From Oscillospiraceae bacterium (lineage in GTDB: Bacteria > Bacillota > Clostridia > Oscillospirales > Ruminococcaceae), in contig SFFJ01000019.1 in NCBI GenBank assembly GCA_004557855.1, positions 1-33,766 on the forward strand: a DNA stretch of 33,766 bases. The letters are read 5' to 3'. A program made the position numbers and the translations under genes. Every line of letters starts with the position of its first letter. Position 1 is the first letter of the stretch. Positions 1 to 6,905 of this stretch are shown here, one piece after another. The notes under the pieces were generated by a model, which had not been told where the DNA came from, ran no database searches, and was given only the letters and a program-made list of their open reading frames with translations.

Positions 1-54
1 GGGATTGAGAAACGCCGCCTGTGCGGTACGCTTATGTTTTGGAAATAGCTTGTC
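1..54 (-). other. open frame running off the left edge, possible mobile-element coding DNA
   Basis: On the minus strand, after a TAG at 55-57, 18 codons stay open to the edge and read DKLFPKHKRTAQAAFLNP. There is no start codon in the visible part. It lies just past the point where cotJC loses its family sequence, so it belongs to DNA that replaced the cotJC 3' end. The composition differs from the GC-rich neighbours. The protein is not identified and the mobile-element link is inference from position. Confidence 0.3.
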
Positions 55-81
55 CTATCGTTTTTTGATGATATGTTGTTC

Positions 82-504
82 TTACGCAGTCGTACCATCG
101 GCGGCCATGTCCTCGGTGAGGTCGGTGATGGGGTCGCCGGTGGACTGGAAGGTGGCGGCGGAGAAGGGCATTCCGCCTGCGGCCTGCGGCCAGATGCCGG
201 TGGTGTGATCCACAAAGTAGACGTCAAAGCCGGACTTTTTGATCTCCTCGATGGAGAGGTTGCGGGTGAGCTGGTGGACGATGGCGCCGATCATCTCCAA
301 ATGCGCCAGCTCCTCGGTACCGATATCATTGAGCAGGCCGGCGACCCGGCGGTTGGGCATGGCGAACTTTTGCGAAAGATAGCGCAGGCTGGCGCCCAGT
401 TCGCCATCTGGCCCGCCGTACTGCGACAAGATGACCTGCGCAGCCTTGGCGTTGGGCCGCTTGATATTGACCGGAAATTCCAATAACTTATCATAACTCC
501 ACAT
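82..504 (-). pseudogene. cotJC: spore coat protein CotJC (Mn-catalase-like), 3'-truncated
   Basis: CotJC is an inner spore-coat protein of the manganese-catalase/ferritin-like fold. I take the start MWSYDKLLEF at 504 because GGGAGGG lies 6-12 bases upstream; an upstream in-frame ATG at 525 has no such site. The 140 residues follow the family closely (ILSQYGGPDGELGASLRYLSQ, GTEELAHLEMIGAIVHQLTRN, FDVYFVDHTTGIWP, DLTEDMAA), including the Glu/His of the EELAH helix. After DMAA the frame reads DGTTA and stops at 82-84. Family members are about 190 residues and continue with another helix bundle carrying further metal ligands. About 50 C-terminal residues are therefore missing, and the enzyme is probably inactive. 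It is third in the cotJA-JB-JC operon, 2 nt after cotJB. Confidence 0.85.
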
Positions 505-506
505 AA

Positions 507-755
507 TCAACCCTCCCAAGGCCATGGGGTGCAGCCCCAGCTCCAGTTGCGGCTGCCCGCGGCGGCCTCCGGGGTCAGCGGGGCGACCTCATTGTAGGCG
601 GCACGGGCGGCCTCCAGCTTCTTTACGGTTTCGGCGTAGGCCATGGCGGCCTCCCGGCAGTCCGGGTGGGTATCCAAGAACAGCCGGCATTCGATGGCGG
701 CGAAGGCCTGCCGGCGGACTTCATTGGCAAGGCTGCAAAGATTATTTTCGGCCAT
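507..755 (-). CDS. cotJB: spore coat protein CotJB
   Basis: Small 82-residue coat-associated protein. The family signature is visible as a helix with ECRLFLDTHPDCREA (about residues 22-36) followed by an Ala-rich amphipathic stretch, and a Trp/Pro-rich tail NWSWGCTPWPWEG that matches the usual CotJB ending. It lies 2 nt downstream of cotJA and 2 nt upstream of cotJC, so the three are translated from one message; the cotJC ribosome-binding site sits at the end of this gene. In Bacillus subtilis the cotJ operon is expressed in the mother cell under sigma-E. No clear sigma-E promoter was found here upstream of cotJA. Confidence 0.88.
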   Translation of the reverse strand: MAENNLCSLANEVRRQAFAAIECRLFLDTHPDCREAAMAYAETVKKLEAARAAYNEVAPLTPEAAAGSRNWSWGCTPWPWEG

Positions 756-757
756 GG

Positions 758-991
758 TCAGCTCCTCCTTTCACAGGCGCACCCGGTAAAGGGAAAATCC
801 AGTGCGGGGAACAGCGTCCCGCGGCACAGCGCCTTTTCGGGGTCGTAGGTTTCGCCCCAGCGCTGCCACGGCACATAGGCCATCGCTATGGGGTATTCGC
901 TATCGATGATGCGGCGGGTGCGGTTCATCCCGGACGGGGCATAGCCCGGCTGGACGCCCATGGGGCCGCCGTTATTGCAGTATCTCATCAT
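758..991 (-). CDS. cotJA: spore coat-associated protein CotJA
   Basis: First gene of the cotJ operon, 77 residues from the first of two adjacent ATGs (989-991), which follows AAAGGAG. A longer frame starting at 1015 has no ribosome-binding site and would cover the likely operon promoter. The diagnostic block PIAMAYVPWQRWGETYDPEK, with LCRGTLFPALDFPF after it, is the conserved CotJA core. The N-terminus is short and Cys/Gly/Asn-containing, and the end is CACERRS. CotJA works with CotJC in coat assembly in B. subtilis; here its partner CotJC is truncated. Confidence 0.88.
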   Translation of the reverse strand: MMRYCNNGGPMGVQPGYAPSGMNRTRRIIDSEYPIAMAYVPWQRWGETYDPEKALCRGTLFPALDFPFTGCACERRS

Positions 992-1062
992 GTCACTCCT
1001 TTCGGAAAGGTTCAACCCATACTACGCTGCGGGGCATGGCGGGGTGAATTGGCGCAGCTGCA

Positions 1063-1091
1063 TTGAAACAGGGGCGGATTTGTGCTATAAT
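1063..1091 (+). promoter_or_regulatory. sigma-A promoter of the DEAD-box helicase gene
   Basis: -35 TTGAAA (1063-1068), 17-nt spacer, -10 TATAAT (1086-1091). Transcription should start near 1098, giving a leader of about 160 nt that contains the whole cloverleaf element at 1128-1212. Confidence 0.75.
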
Positions 1092-1127
1092 ACTGCCCGG
1101 AAAGGCAAAAAGCCGAAAATCCGCTGC

Positions 1128-1212
1128 GGGGGCGCAGCCCCGCCCGCCCTCCGGGCGGGCGACACGGGCAAAGCCCGTGTGTTTCGGCGGAGCCGAAACG
1201 GGCTGCGCCCCC
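1128..1212. repeat. cloverleaf element A (class I) in the helicase 5' leader
   Basis: A perfect 13-bp outer stem (1128-1140 with 1200-1212; GGGGGCGCAGCCC) encloses three perfect hairpins: 1141-1149/1153-1161 (9 bp, loop TCC), 1162-1169/1173-1180 (ACACGGGC, loop AAA) and 1181-1188/1192-1199 (GTTTCGGC, loop GGA). Every base between the outer arms is either in a stem or in a 3-nt loop; no junction base is unpaired. It lies between the predicted promoter and the start codon of the helicase gene. The function is unknown. Confidence 0.85.
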
Positions 1213-1257
1213 GGGCGGGGAGCTGCAGAGAGCCAATAAAGGAAAAGGAAGTAGAGC

Positions 1258-2403
1258 ATGATAACGAATTACAGCGAACTGCCCATCCGGGAGGAAATGA
1301 AAAAAGCGATTGCCGAAATGGACTTTACCGAGATGACCGAGATCCAGCAGAAGGCGATCCCGGAGCTGCTGGCCGGGAAGGAGGTCATTGCGAAGGCGCC
1401 CACCGGCACCGGCAAGACCTGCGCCTTCGGCGTGCCGATGGTCGAGCGCATCCGGCCGGAAAAGGGCTATGTGCAGGGGGTCATCCTCTGCCCCACCCGC
1501 GAGCTTTGCCTGCAGATCACCGAGGAACTGCAAAAGCTGGGGAAATACATCCCCGGGTTTTCCATCGTGGCGGTGTACGGGGGACAGTCGATGCAGCCGC
1601 AGATCAACGCCCTGAAAAAGAACCCGCAGATCGTGGTGGCGACCCCCGGCCGACTGATGGACCATATGCGCCGCCGCAACGTCGCCATCGACCGCACCGA
1701 GATGATCGTGCTGGATGAAGCCGACGAGATGCTGGATATGGGCTTTTACCAGGATGTGCGGTGGATCCTGGACCGGGTGCCCCGCACCAAGCAGATGTCG
1801 ATGTTCTCGGCCACCATTTCCCGCGAGGTCATGGATATCGGCTGGCTGTACCAGCTGGACCCCGTGGAGCTGGTGGTGGAGCCGGTGGCGGAAAGCAAGC
1901 CCCGCATCACCCAGTACTGCATCAAGTGCAGTGGCCGGGAGCGCATCGAAACGCTCATCGGGCTGCTGAAGCGGGAGGAATACCGCCGCAGCATGGTGTT
2001 CTGTAATACCAAGTACGGTACCGTCAGCCTGGTGACCCACCTGGAAAAGGCGGGGCTGCGCGCCAAATGCCTGAACGGCGATATGGAGCAGGCGGCCCGC
2101 AACCGCATCATGGCGGCCTACCGCAATAACGAATTTGATGTGCTGGTCGCCACCGACGTTGCCGCCCGCGGCATCGATGTGGAGCAGGTGGACGCCGCCT
2201 TTAACTACGAGATCCCTAATGAGAACGAATACTACCTGCACCGCATCGGGCGAACCGGGCGTGCCGGCCGGGAGGGCGTTTCCTTCGTCTTTTACAGCGA
2301 AAACGAGCGTCCCCGCCTCAAGACCATCCTCAAGTATTCCGGCAACAGCTATCACCCCGTGCAGGTCAATGCGGACGGCAGCTTTACCGAATGTGAGCTG
2401 TAA
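1258..2403 (+). CDS. DEAD-box ATP-dependent RNA helicase
   Basis: Cytoplasmic RNA helicase that unwinds structured RNA with ATP, probably in ribosome assembly or mRNA decay. All core motifs are present: Q-motif region TEIQQKAIP (about 28-35), Walker A APTGTGKT (47-54), PTREL (79-83), VATPGRL (128-133), DEAD (153-156), SAT (184-186), VATDVAARGID and HRIGRTGR (about 327-334). At 381 residues it ends soon after the second RecA lobe, without the basic C-terminal tail of longer CshA/DeaD proteins, so no paralogue name is given. The start ATG follows AAGGAAG. It is expressed from its own promoter with a structured leader, and a DUF6472-type gene follows 12 nt later. Confidence 0.92.
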   Translation: MITNYSELPIREEMKKAIAEMDFTEMTEIQQKAIPELLAGKEVIAKAPTGTGKTCAFGVPMVERIRPEKGYVQGVILCPTRELCLQITEELQKLGKYIPGFSIVAVYGGQSMQPQINALKKNPQIVVATPGRLMDHMRRRNVAIDRTEMIVLDEADEMLDMGFYQDVRWILDRVPRTKQMSMFSATISREVMDIGWLYQLDPVELVVEPVAESKPRITQYCIKCSGRERIETLIGLLKREEYRRSMVFCNTKYGTVSLVTHLEKAGLRAKCLNGDMEQAARNRIMAAYRNNEFDVLVATDVAARGIDVEQVDAAFNYEIPNENEYYLHRIGRTGRAGREGVSFVFYSENERPRLKTILKYSGNSYHPVQVNADGSFTECEL

Positions 2404-2415
2404 GGGGGCGCTGTG

Positions 2416-2610
2416 ATGGCGGGAAAGACCGAAAAGGCGGGCGGCAGCTGCGAATTCTGCGCCCACTACGAGTATGACGACGAGATGGCCTGCTACATCT
2501 GCGAAATGAATTTGGATGAGGACGAAATGGTGCTGTTTTTGCAGCATCGGTTTGAAGCCTGCCCCTATTTCAGCTTCAGCGATGACTATAAGCTGGCAGG
2601 CCGCCAGTAA
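2416..2610 (+). CDS. DUF6472-type small Cys-rich protein
   Basis: 64 residues from ATG 2416 (a GTG one codon earlier is an alternative). It reads CEFCAHYEYDDEMACYICEMNLDEDEM, then FLQHRFEACPYFSFSDDYKL. Two CxxC pairs plus a later Cys suggest a small metal-binding or redox-active fold, and the middle is strongly acidic. The pattern matches my memory of the DUF6472 family, whose function is unknown. It starts 12 nt after the helicase stop, so it is co-transcribed, and it ends at a terminator shared with the convergent gene. Confidence 0.7.
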   Translation: MAGKTEKAGGSCEFCAHYEYDDEMACYICEMNLDEDEMVLFLQHRFEACPYFSFSDDYKLAGRQ

Positions 2611-2619
2611 ATAAAAAAC

Positions 2620-2656
2620 TGCCGCAGGGAAGCGCACTTCCTTGCGGCAATATTTT
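2620..2656. terminator. bidirectional intrinsic terminator
   Basis: TGCCGCAGGGAAG (2620-2632) pairs with TTCCTTGCGGCA (2638-2649), with one mismatch or bulge. An A-run at 2614-2618 and a T-run at 2653-2658 let it stop transcription from both sides. Confidence 0.8.
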
Positions 2657-2863
2657 TTATCCCTCGGGCGGGGCGGCGGTGCCGTCCTCCAGCCGCTGCA
2701 GCATCAGCCGGATGCGGCGGTTGGCCTCCCATGTGTCATCGCAGCTTTGCACATAGCCCACTATGCGCTCCTGCGCGGCGGGGGAAAGCCGGGTAAAGGC
2801 GGCCAGCGCCACGGGGCGGCCGGCCAGCTGCTGATCCCACTGCTGGTCAAAATAACTGTTCAT
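2657..2863 (-). CDS. small hypothetical protein
   Basis: 68 residues, start MNSYFDQQW at 2863 chosen because GGAGGT lies just upstream; the frame is open further upstream without a usable site. No signal peptide or membrane segment. The protein looks all-alpha: a conserved-looking LSPAAQERIVGYVQSC helix, then EANRRIRLMLQRLED, and a short Gly/Pro tail. I do not recognise a family. It is a single gene convergent with the helicase operon, with a hairpin-rich repeat behind its start. Confidence 0.6.
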   Translation of the reverse strand: MNSYFDQQWDQQLAGRPVALAAFTRLSPAAQERIVGYVQSCDDTWEANRRIRLMLQRLEDGTAAPPEG

Positions 2864-2905
2864 CGGGGTACCTCCTGTTTTTTTCGGTGTGCGGGGAGCC
2901 GTATT

Positions 2906-2977
2906 CGGCGGGCACCGCTGCGCTGTCCCTCGGGGCACCCTGACGGGCGCCCCTCGCCCGCTTCGCAGCGCCCGCCG
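2906..2977. repeat. nested-hairpin element H (class III)
   Basis: Outer stem CGGCGGGC (2906-2913) with GCCCGCCG (2970-2977). Inside is a second stem GCTGCG/CGCAGC (2917-2922/2964-2969), enclosing two hairpins (TGTCC/GGGCA type near 2923-2937, and CGGGCG/CGCCCG at 2944-2949/2955-2960). The ends ATTCGGCGGGCA and GCGCCCGCCG recur at 23635-23719. Confidence 0.65.
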
Positions 2978-3020
2978 CGGCTTTAGGGGTAGTATGTGCC
3001 CAAAATCGCAGAATTATTTA

Positions 3021-3049
3021 TTGGCAGCGGGGCGGTACTGTGCTATAAT
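3021..3049 (+). promoter_or_regulatory. sigma-A promoter of the LTA-synthase-like gene
   Basis: -35 TTGGCA (3021-3026), 17-nt spacer, -10 TATAAT (3044-3049). The discriminator and start region lead directly to the ATG at 3098. Confidence 0.75.
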
Positions 3050-3097
3050 AGATCGAAAACCCGCATATCCCGGCATATTTTATCGAACGGAAGTGAT

Positions 3098-5155
3098 ATG
3101 ATGACCGTTACCGAGCAAAGCATCGAGACCGAGCCGAAAGCGGAGCCGAAATTCCGCCTGCAGCTGCCGTGGGCAGCATGGCGGGGGATGTGGTTCTTCC
3201 CGGCGGCGGTGCTGTGGATGGAGCTGGTGCTGCGGATCGCCACCATCGGCTTCGATTACCCCAAGGGACTGCTATACACCTTCGGCTTTTCGATGGCGGC
3301 GGGACTGCTGCTCGCCCTTCTGGGCAAGGCCTTTTCCCCCAAGGCCGGGCGCATCGTCGTGACCGTTCTGTGGGCCGTTTTCAGCGTCTTTTACATGGGG
3401 CAGGTGGTGTACTACGCCATCTTCAAGGTCTATTTTACCCTGTTTTCGGTGGGCGGAGCAGGGCAGGTGGCCCAGTTCTCCGGCGTTATCTTCGGCACCA
3501 TCCTGCGGTGCTGGTGGGCGCTGCTGCTGATGCTGGTGCCGCTGGCACTGCTCATCTGGCAGGGGAAGCAGCGCATCGAATGGGGCCACACCCGGTGGAA
3601 GGAGCTGCTGGCTCCTCTTATTGCGGCGCTGCTGCTGCAAATGCTCACCACCGCCTGCATCCTGCCGGATACCGGCGGCGCAATGAGTGCCAGCCGTCTT
3701 TACACCACCGATTTTATCAGTAATCTTTCGGTGAGCCGCTTCGGGCTGCTTACCACCTTCCGCATCGAGGCGAGAAACGCCATCTTCGGCCCCATGCCGG
3801 CCGTGGGCGGCCGAACCGAGCCGGAGCTCGAGCCCGAGCCGGAGCCGGAGGCCGAGCCGCAGGTCATGGATATTGACTTTGCGGCGCTGGCCGGGCAGAC
3901 CGAGAACACCGAGCTTGCCGGCATCTACCGCTATTTTGCCCGGGTGACGCCCGGCACCGAAAACGACTACACCGGCTATTTTGCGGGGAAAAACCTCATC
4001 TTCCTTACTTGCGAAAGCCTGTGGAAATACGCCATCGACCCCGACCTCACCCCCAACCTCTACAAGCTGTGGAGCGAGGGCTTCCAATTCACCGAGTTCT
4101 ACAATCCCATTTGGGGCGTCAGCACGCTGGACGGCGAATATGTGAACCTTTTGGGGCTCATCCCCGTCACCGGCACCTGGAGCTTGACCGAATCGGCGAC
4201 CAACTGGCTGCCCTTCTCGTTCGGCAACCAGTTCCGGGCGATGGGCTACACCACCCGTGCCTACCACGACCACACCTACACCTATTATTCCCGCAATAAG
4301 TCCCATCCCAACCTCGGCTATGACTATAAGGGCGTGGGCAACGGCCTCAATATCAAGGTGATGTGGCCGGAATCCGATGTGGATATGATGAACGCCACGC
4401 TGGATACCGTTCTGGCCGATGAGCATTTTATGACCTACTACCTCACCGTCAGCGGCCACCTGGAGTATAATTTCTTCGGCAACGCCATGTGTATGCGCAA
4501 CCGCGGGGCGGTGGAGCATCTGAACCTGCCGGAGGCCGCCCGCGCCTACCTTGCCTGTAATATCGAGCTGGATAAGGCCATAGGGGTGCTGCTGCAAAAG
4601 CTGGAGGAGACCGGCCATGATAAGGATACCGTCATCATGCTGGCGCCCGACCACTATCCCTACGGGCTGGATACCGAATCCCTCAATGCGCTGGCGGGCA
4701 AGCAGCTCGACCAGTTTTCCCTCTACCAAAGCTGCTTCCTCGTTTGGAGCGCCGATATGGAGGAGCCCGTTGTCATTGATAAGCCGGTTTCCAGCCTGGA
4801 TATCCTGCCGACCGTCAGCAATCTCTTTGACCTCGAATACGATTCCCGGCTGATGATGGGCGCCGATATGTTGAGCGATACCCAGTCGCCGGTCATTTTC
4901 CAGGATCACAGCTGGCTGACCACCTACGGCTGCTACGATGCGGCGAAGGATCACTACACCTCCTTCATCGATACCGGTGATGATGAGAACTACGTGCAAA
5001 GCATGAATTATCAGGTGGATCAGAAGTTCACCTATTCCAAGCTGATCCTGCGCAAGGATCTGTACCGGCAGATCTGGGACGATGCCGGCCTGTGGTCGGG
5101 TGAGGAGCCCGACCCCGAGCCGTCCCCTACGGCAGAACCCCAAGAAACCCCGTGA
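3098..5155 (+). CDS. LTA synthase / phosphoglycerol transferase family membrane sulfatase
   Basis: 685-residue membrane enzyme of the alkaline-phosphatase/sulfatase superfamily that transfers phosphoglycerol to lipoteichoic acid or glycolipids outside the membrane. About five N-terminal membrane segments (within residues 30-187) are followed by a Glu/Pro linker (about 240-255) and the extracellular catalytic domain. NLIFLTCESLWKY (about 298) gives the first metal-ligand Glu, GVSTLDGEY (about 340) carries the likely catalytic Thr, and LAPDHYPYG (about 514) the Asp-His pair. The C-terminus is another acidic/proline tail. The start is the first of two ATGs at 3098, after GGAAGTG; the frame open from 2996 would run through the promoter. 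folT follows 24 nt later. Exact substrate not determined. Confidence 0.85.
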   Translation: MMTVTEQSIETEPKAEPKFRLQLPWAAWRGMWFFPAAVLWMELVLRIATIGFDYPKGLLYTFGFSMAAGLLLALLGKAFSPKAGRIVVTVLWAVFSVFYMGQVVYYAIFKVYFTLFSVGGAGQVAQFSGVIFGTILRCWWALLLMLVPLALLIWQGKQRIEWGHTRWKELLAPLIAALLLQMLTTACILPDTGGAMSASRLYTTDFISNLSVSRFGLLTTFRIEARNAIFGPMPAVGGRTEPELEPEPEPEAEPQVMDIDFAALAGQTENTELAGIYRYFARVTPGTENDYTGYFAGKNLIFLTCESLWKYAIDPDLTPNLYKLWSEGFQFTEFYNPIWGVSTLDGEYVNLLGLIPVTGTWSLTESATNWLPFSFGNQFRAMGYTTRAYHDHTYTYYSRNKSHPNLGYDYKGVGNGLNIKVMWPESDVDMMNATLDTVLADEHFMTYYLTVSGHLEYNFFGNAMCMRNRGAVEHLNLPEAARAYLACNIELDKAIGVLLQKLEETGHDKDTVIMLAPDHYPYGLDTESLNALAGKQLDQFSLYQSCFLVWSADMEEPVVIDKPVSSLDILPTVSNLFDLEYDSRLMMGADMLSDTQSPVIFQDHSWLTTYGCYDAAKDHYTSFIDTGDDENYVQSMNYQVDQKFTYSKLILRKDLYRQIWDDAGLWSGEEPDPEPSPTAEPQETP

Positions 5156-5179
5156 TTTCCCGAAGGAGGAACCGACCCG

Positions 5180-5701
5180 ATGAACCGTAATAATGCCCTG
5201 AAAAAGCTGGTGCTGGCAGCACTTTTCGTAGCACTGGATCTTCTGTTTACCCGTGTGTTCTGCATCTACCTGATGGGCGGCGCGGAACGGGTAAGCCTGC
5301 AAACGCTGGCCAGTGCCGTGTGCGGCTGGGCACTGGGCCCGTGGTGGGGCGCCGGTGTGGCTGCCGCCGCCGATCTGCTCGGCTCGGCCATCGGCTCCTC
5401 GGGGTTATCCTTCTTCCCCGGCTTCACCCTTACGGCGGCGCTGCGGGGACTTACCTACGGGCTGCTGCTGCACAAAAAGCCCGTTACCTTTCCCCGCTGC
5501 CTTGCCGCCAATGCGGCGGTCAGCATCCTGTGGGGGCTTTTGCTGAACGCCGTCTGGCTCTCCTTTTACATGGGCAAGAATTTCTGGGCGTGGACGGTCG
5601 CCAAGGCCCCCCTCAAGTGCCTGCTGATCCCGCTTTATGCCTACCTTATCTACCTTACCCTGAAGGGCCTGCAAAAGGCCGGGCTGGAAAAGCACCTGTA
5701 A
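5180..5701 (+). CDS. folT: ECF transporter S component, folate type
   Basis: 173-residue integral membrane substrate-binding subunit of an energy-coupling-factor transporter. The hydrophobic protein opens with the helix LVLAALFVALDLLFTRVF and holds the family block VSLQTLASAVCGWALGPWWG (about 38-57), then a second half with LRGLTYGLLL and NAVWLSFYMGKNF. This arrangement matches the folate-family S components. No EcfA/EcfT genes are nearby, so it presumably docks on a shared module elsewhere. GGAGG precedes the ATG. It lies 24 nt after the LTA-synthase-like gene and shares that message; a strong terminator follows. Confidence 0.8.
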   Translation: MNRNNALKKLVLAALFVALDLLFTRVFCIYLMGGAERVSLQTLASAVCGWALGPWWGAGVAAAADLLGSAIGSSGLSFFPGFTLTAALRGLTYGLLLHKKPVTFPRCLAANAAVSILWGLLLNAVWLSFYMGKNFWAWTVAKAPLKCLLIPLYAYLIYLTLKGLQKAGLEKHL

Positions 5702-5710
5702 TACCCGCAA

Positions 5711-5760
5711 AAAAAGCACCTGTCTTTCTCCCCGCACGGGAGATCGACAGGTGTTTTTTT
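5711..5760. terminator. bidirectional intrinsic terminator after folT
   Basis: CACCTGTC (5717-5724) pairs with GACAGGTG (5746-5753), with an inner TCTCCC/GGGAGA stem. An A-run lies to the left and a T-run at 5754-5760 to the right. Confidence 0.85.
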
Positions 5761-5765
5761 GGTTT

Positions 5766-5879
5766 CTGCAGGGGGCAGGGGAGGGGCGCAGCCCGTTTCG
5801 GCTCCGCCGAAACACGCAGGCGGAGCCTGCGTCAGCCGCCGCAGGCGGCTGAGGCTGCGCCCCTCTTTGCCCCTTGCAG
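5766..5879. repeat. cloverleaf element B (class I)
   Basis: Perfect 13-bp core outer stem GAGGGGCGCAGCC (5781-5793 with 5853-5865), extended imperfectly outward through CTGCAGGGGGCAGGG and its partner to about 27 bp. Inside are three hairpins, each 8 bp with a 3-nt loop: 5795-5802/5806-5813 (GTTTCGGC, loop TCC), 5814-5821/5825-5832 (ACGCAGGC, loop GGA) and 5833-5840/5844-5851 (CAGCCGCC, loop GCA). Only C5794 and A5852 are unpaired in the junction. It sits between the folT terminator and the rapZ stop. Confidence 0.85.
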
Positions 5880-5883
5880 CGCC

Positions 5884-6744
5884 TTATCGCTTCATATCCT
5901 TATCCCGGTGGAACAGCTCCACCCGGTAGCCGAGGCCCCGCAGGTAGGCCGCCAGCTGGCAGGCAATGGCCACGCTGCGGTGCCGCCCGCCGGTGCAGCC
6001 CACCCCGATCACCAGCTGGCTTTTGCCCTCCCGCAGGTACAGCGGAATGGAAAACCCAAGCAGATCCCGGAGCTTTTGCAGCATCTCGTGGCTTTCCGGG
6101 GCGTCCATCACATAGTCGCACACGGCCTTTTCGGTGCCGTCATGCTCCTTTAGCTCCGGCACGTAGTAGGGGTTGGGCAGGCAGCGCACATCAAAGATCA
6201 GATCGGCATCCTGCGGCAGCCCGTTGCGGAACCCGAAGGAAACACAACTGATGAGCATGGGCGAGGTCTCCCCCTCAAACAGGCTCACGATGCGCCCCCG
6301 CAGCTGGTTGGGGGAAAGCGCCGTCGTATCGATGCAGTAGTCGGCGCTCTCCCGGATCGGCCCCAGCAGGCGGGCCTCCTCCCGGATGGCGTCCTTGAGG
6401 TTCCCCTCGCAGTCATCCAGCAGGGGATGGCGGCGGCGGTTTTCCTTATAGCGGCGCAGCAGCACGTCGTCGGAGGCCTCCAGGAACAGGATACGGTAGG
6501 GGATCCGGCGGCGGTGCAGCTCCTCCAGCGCAGCGGGCAGCTCCCGGAACATCCTCCCGCTGCGGGCGTCCATCACGATGGCGGTGCGGCCGTAGCGGGC
6601 GGCAGGGGAATAATTGAGGTCGGCAAAATCCCCCAGCAGCGCCGGCGGGATGTTATCCACGCAGTAATATCCGATATCCTCCAGCGCATTGATCACACGG
6701 GTCTTTCCGGCGCCGGACTGTCCGGTCACGATCAGCAGTTCCAT
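5884..6744 (-). CDS. rapZ: RNase adapter protein RapZ / YvcJ, P-loop
   Basis: 286-residue nucleotide-binding protein of the RapZ/YvcJ family, at full family length. The N-terminal P-loop is GQSGAGKT (residues 8-15), followed by VINALEDIGYYCVDNIPP. The conserved FGFRNGLPQDADLIFDVRCLPNP sits mid-protein, and the C-terminal domain ends in GVGCTGGRHRSVAIACQLA, the putative ligand pocket. In proteobacteria it steers RNase E to GlmZ; in Firmicutes the role is less clear, and it usually sits with yvcK and whiA, which are absent here. ATG at 6744 follows AGGAGG. It is transcribed alone from the promoter at 6783-6811. Confidence 0.93.
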   Translation of the reverse strand: MELLIVTGQSGAGKTRVINALEDIGYYCVDNIPPALLGDFADLNYSPAARYGRTAIVMDARSGRMFRELPAALEELHRRRIPYRILFLEASDDVLLRRYKENRRRHPLLDDCEGNLKDAIREEARLLGPIRESADYCIDTTALSPNQLRGRIVSLFEGETSPMLISCVSFGFRNGLPQDADLIFDVRCLPNPYYVPELKEHDGTEKAVCDYVMDAPESHEMLQKLRDLLGFSIPLYLREGKSQLVIGVGCTGGRHRSVAIACQLAAYLRGLGYRVELFHRDKDMKR

Positions 6745-6782
6745 AGGGCCTCCTTGGGGCAGAATATGTCGTTTTCCCTTTG

Positions 6783-6811
6783 ATTATACCTGCTGCGGGC
6801 GCCCGTTGCAA
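6783..6811 (-). promoter_or_regulatory. sigma-A promoter of rapZ
   Basis: Minus-strand -35 TTGCAA (6806-6811), 17-nt spacer, -10 TATAAT (6783-6788), giving a leader of about 35 nt. Confidence 0.7.
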
Positions 6812-6905
6812 TACACAGGCAGGCGGTTTTTCCCCTGCGGGGTGATTATCCCGCCTGCGGCGTCCCATACTTTTCCCATCCGGTAAAAATGGAGGAGGAA
6901 ACAGT

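Noticed and set aside
992..1062. Sigma-E promoter for cotJ
   Set aside because: No convincing sigma-E -35/-10 pair could be placed on the minus strand here, although one is expected.
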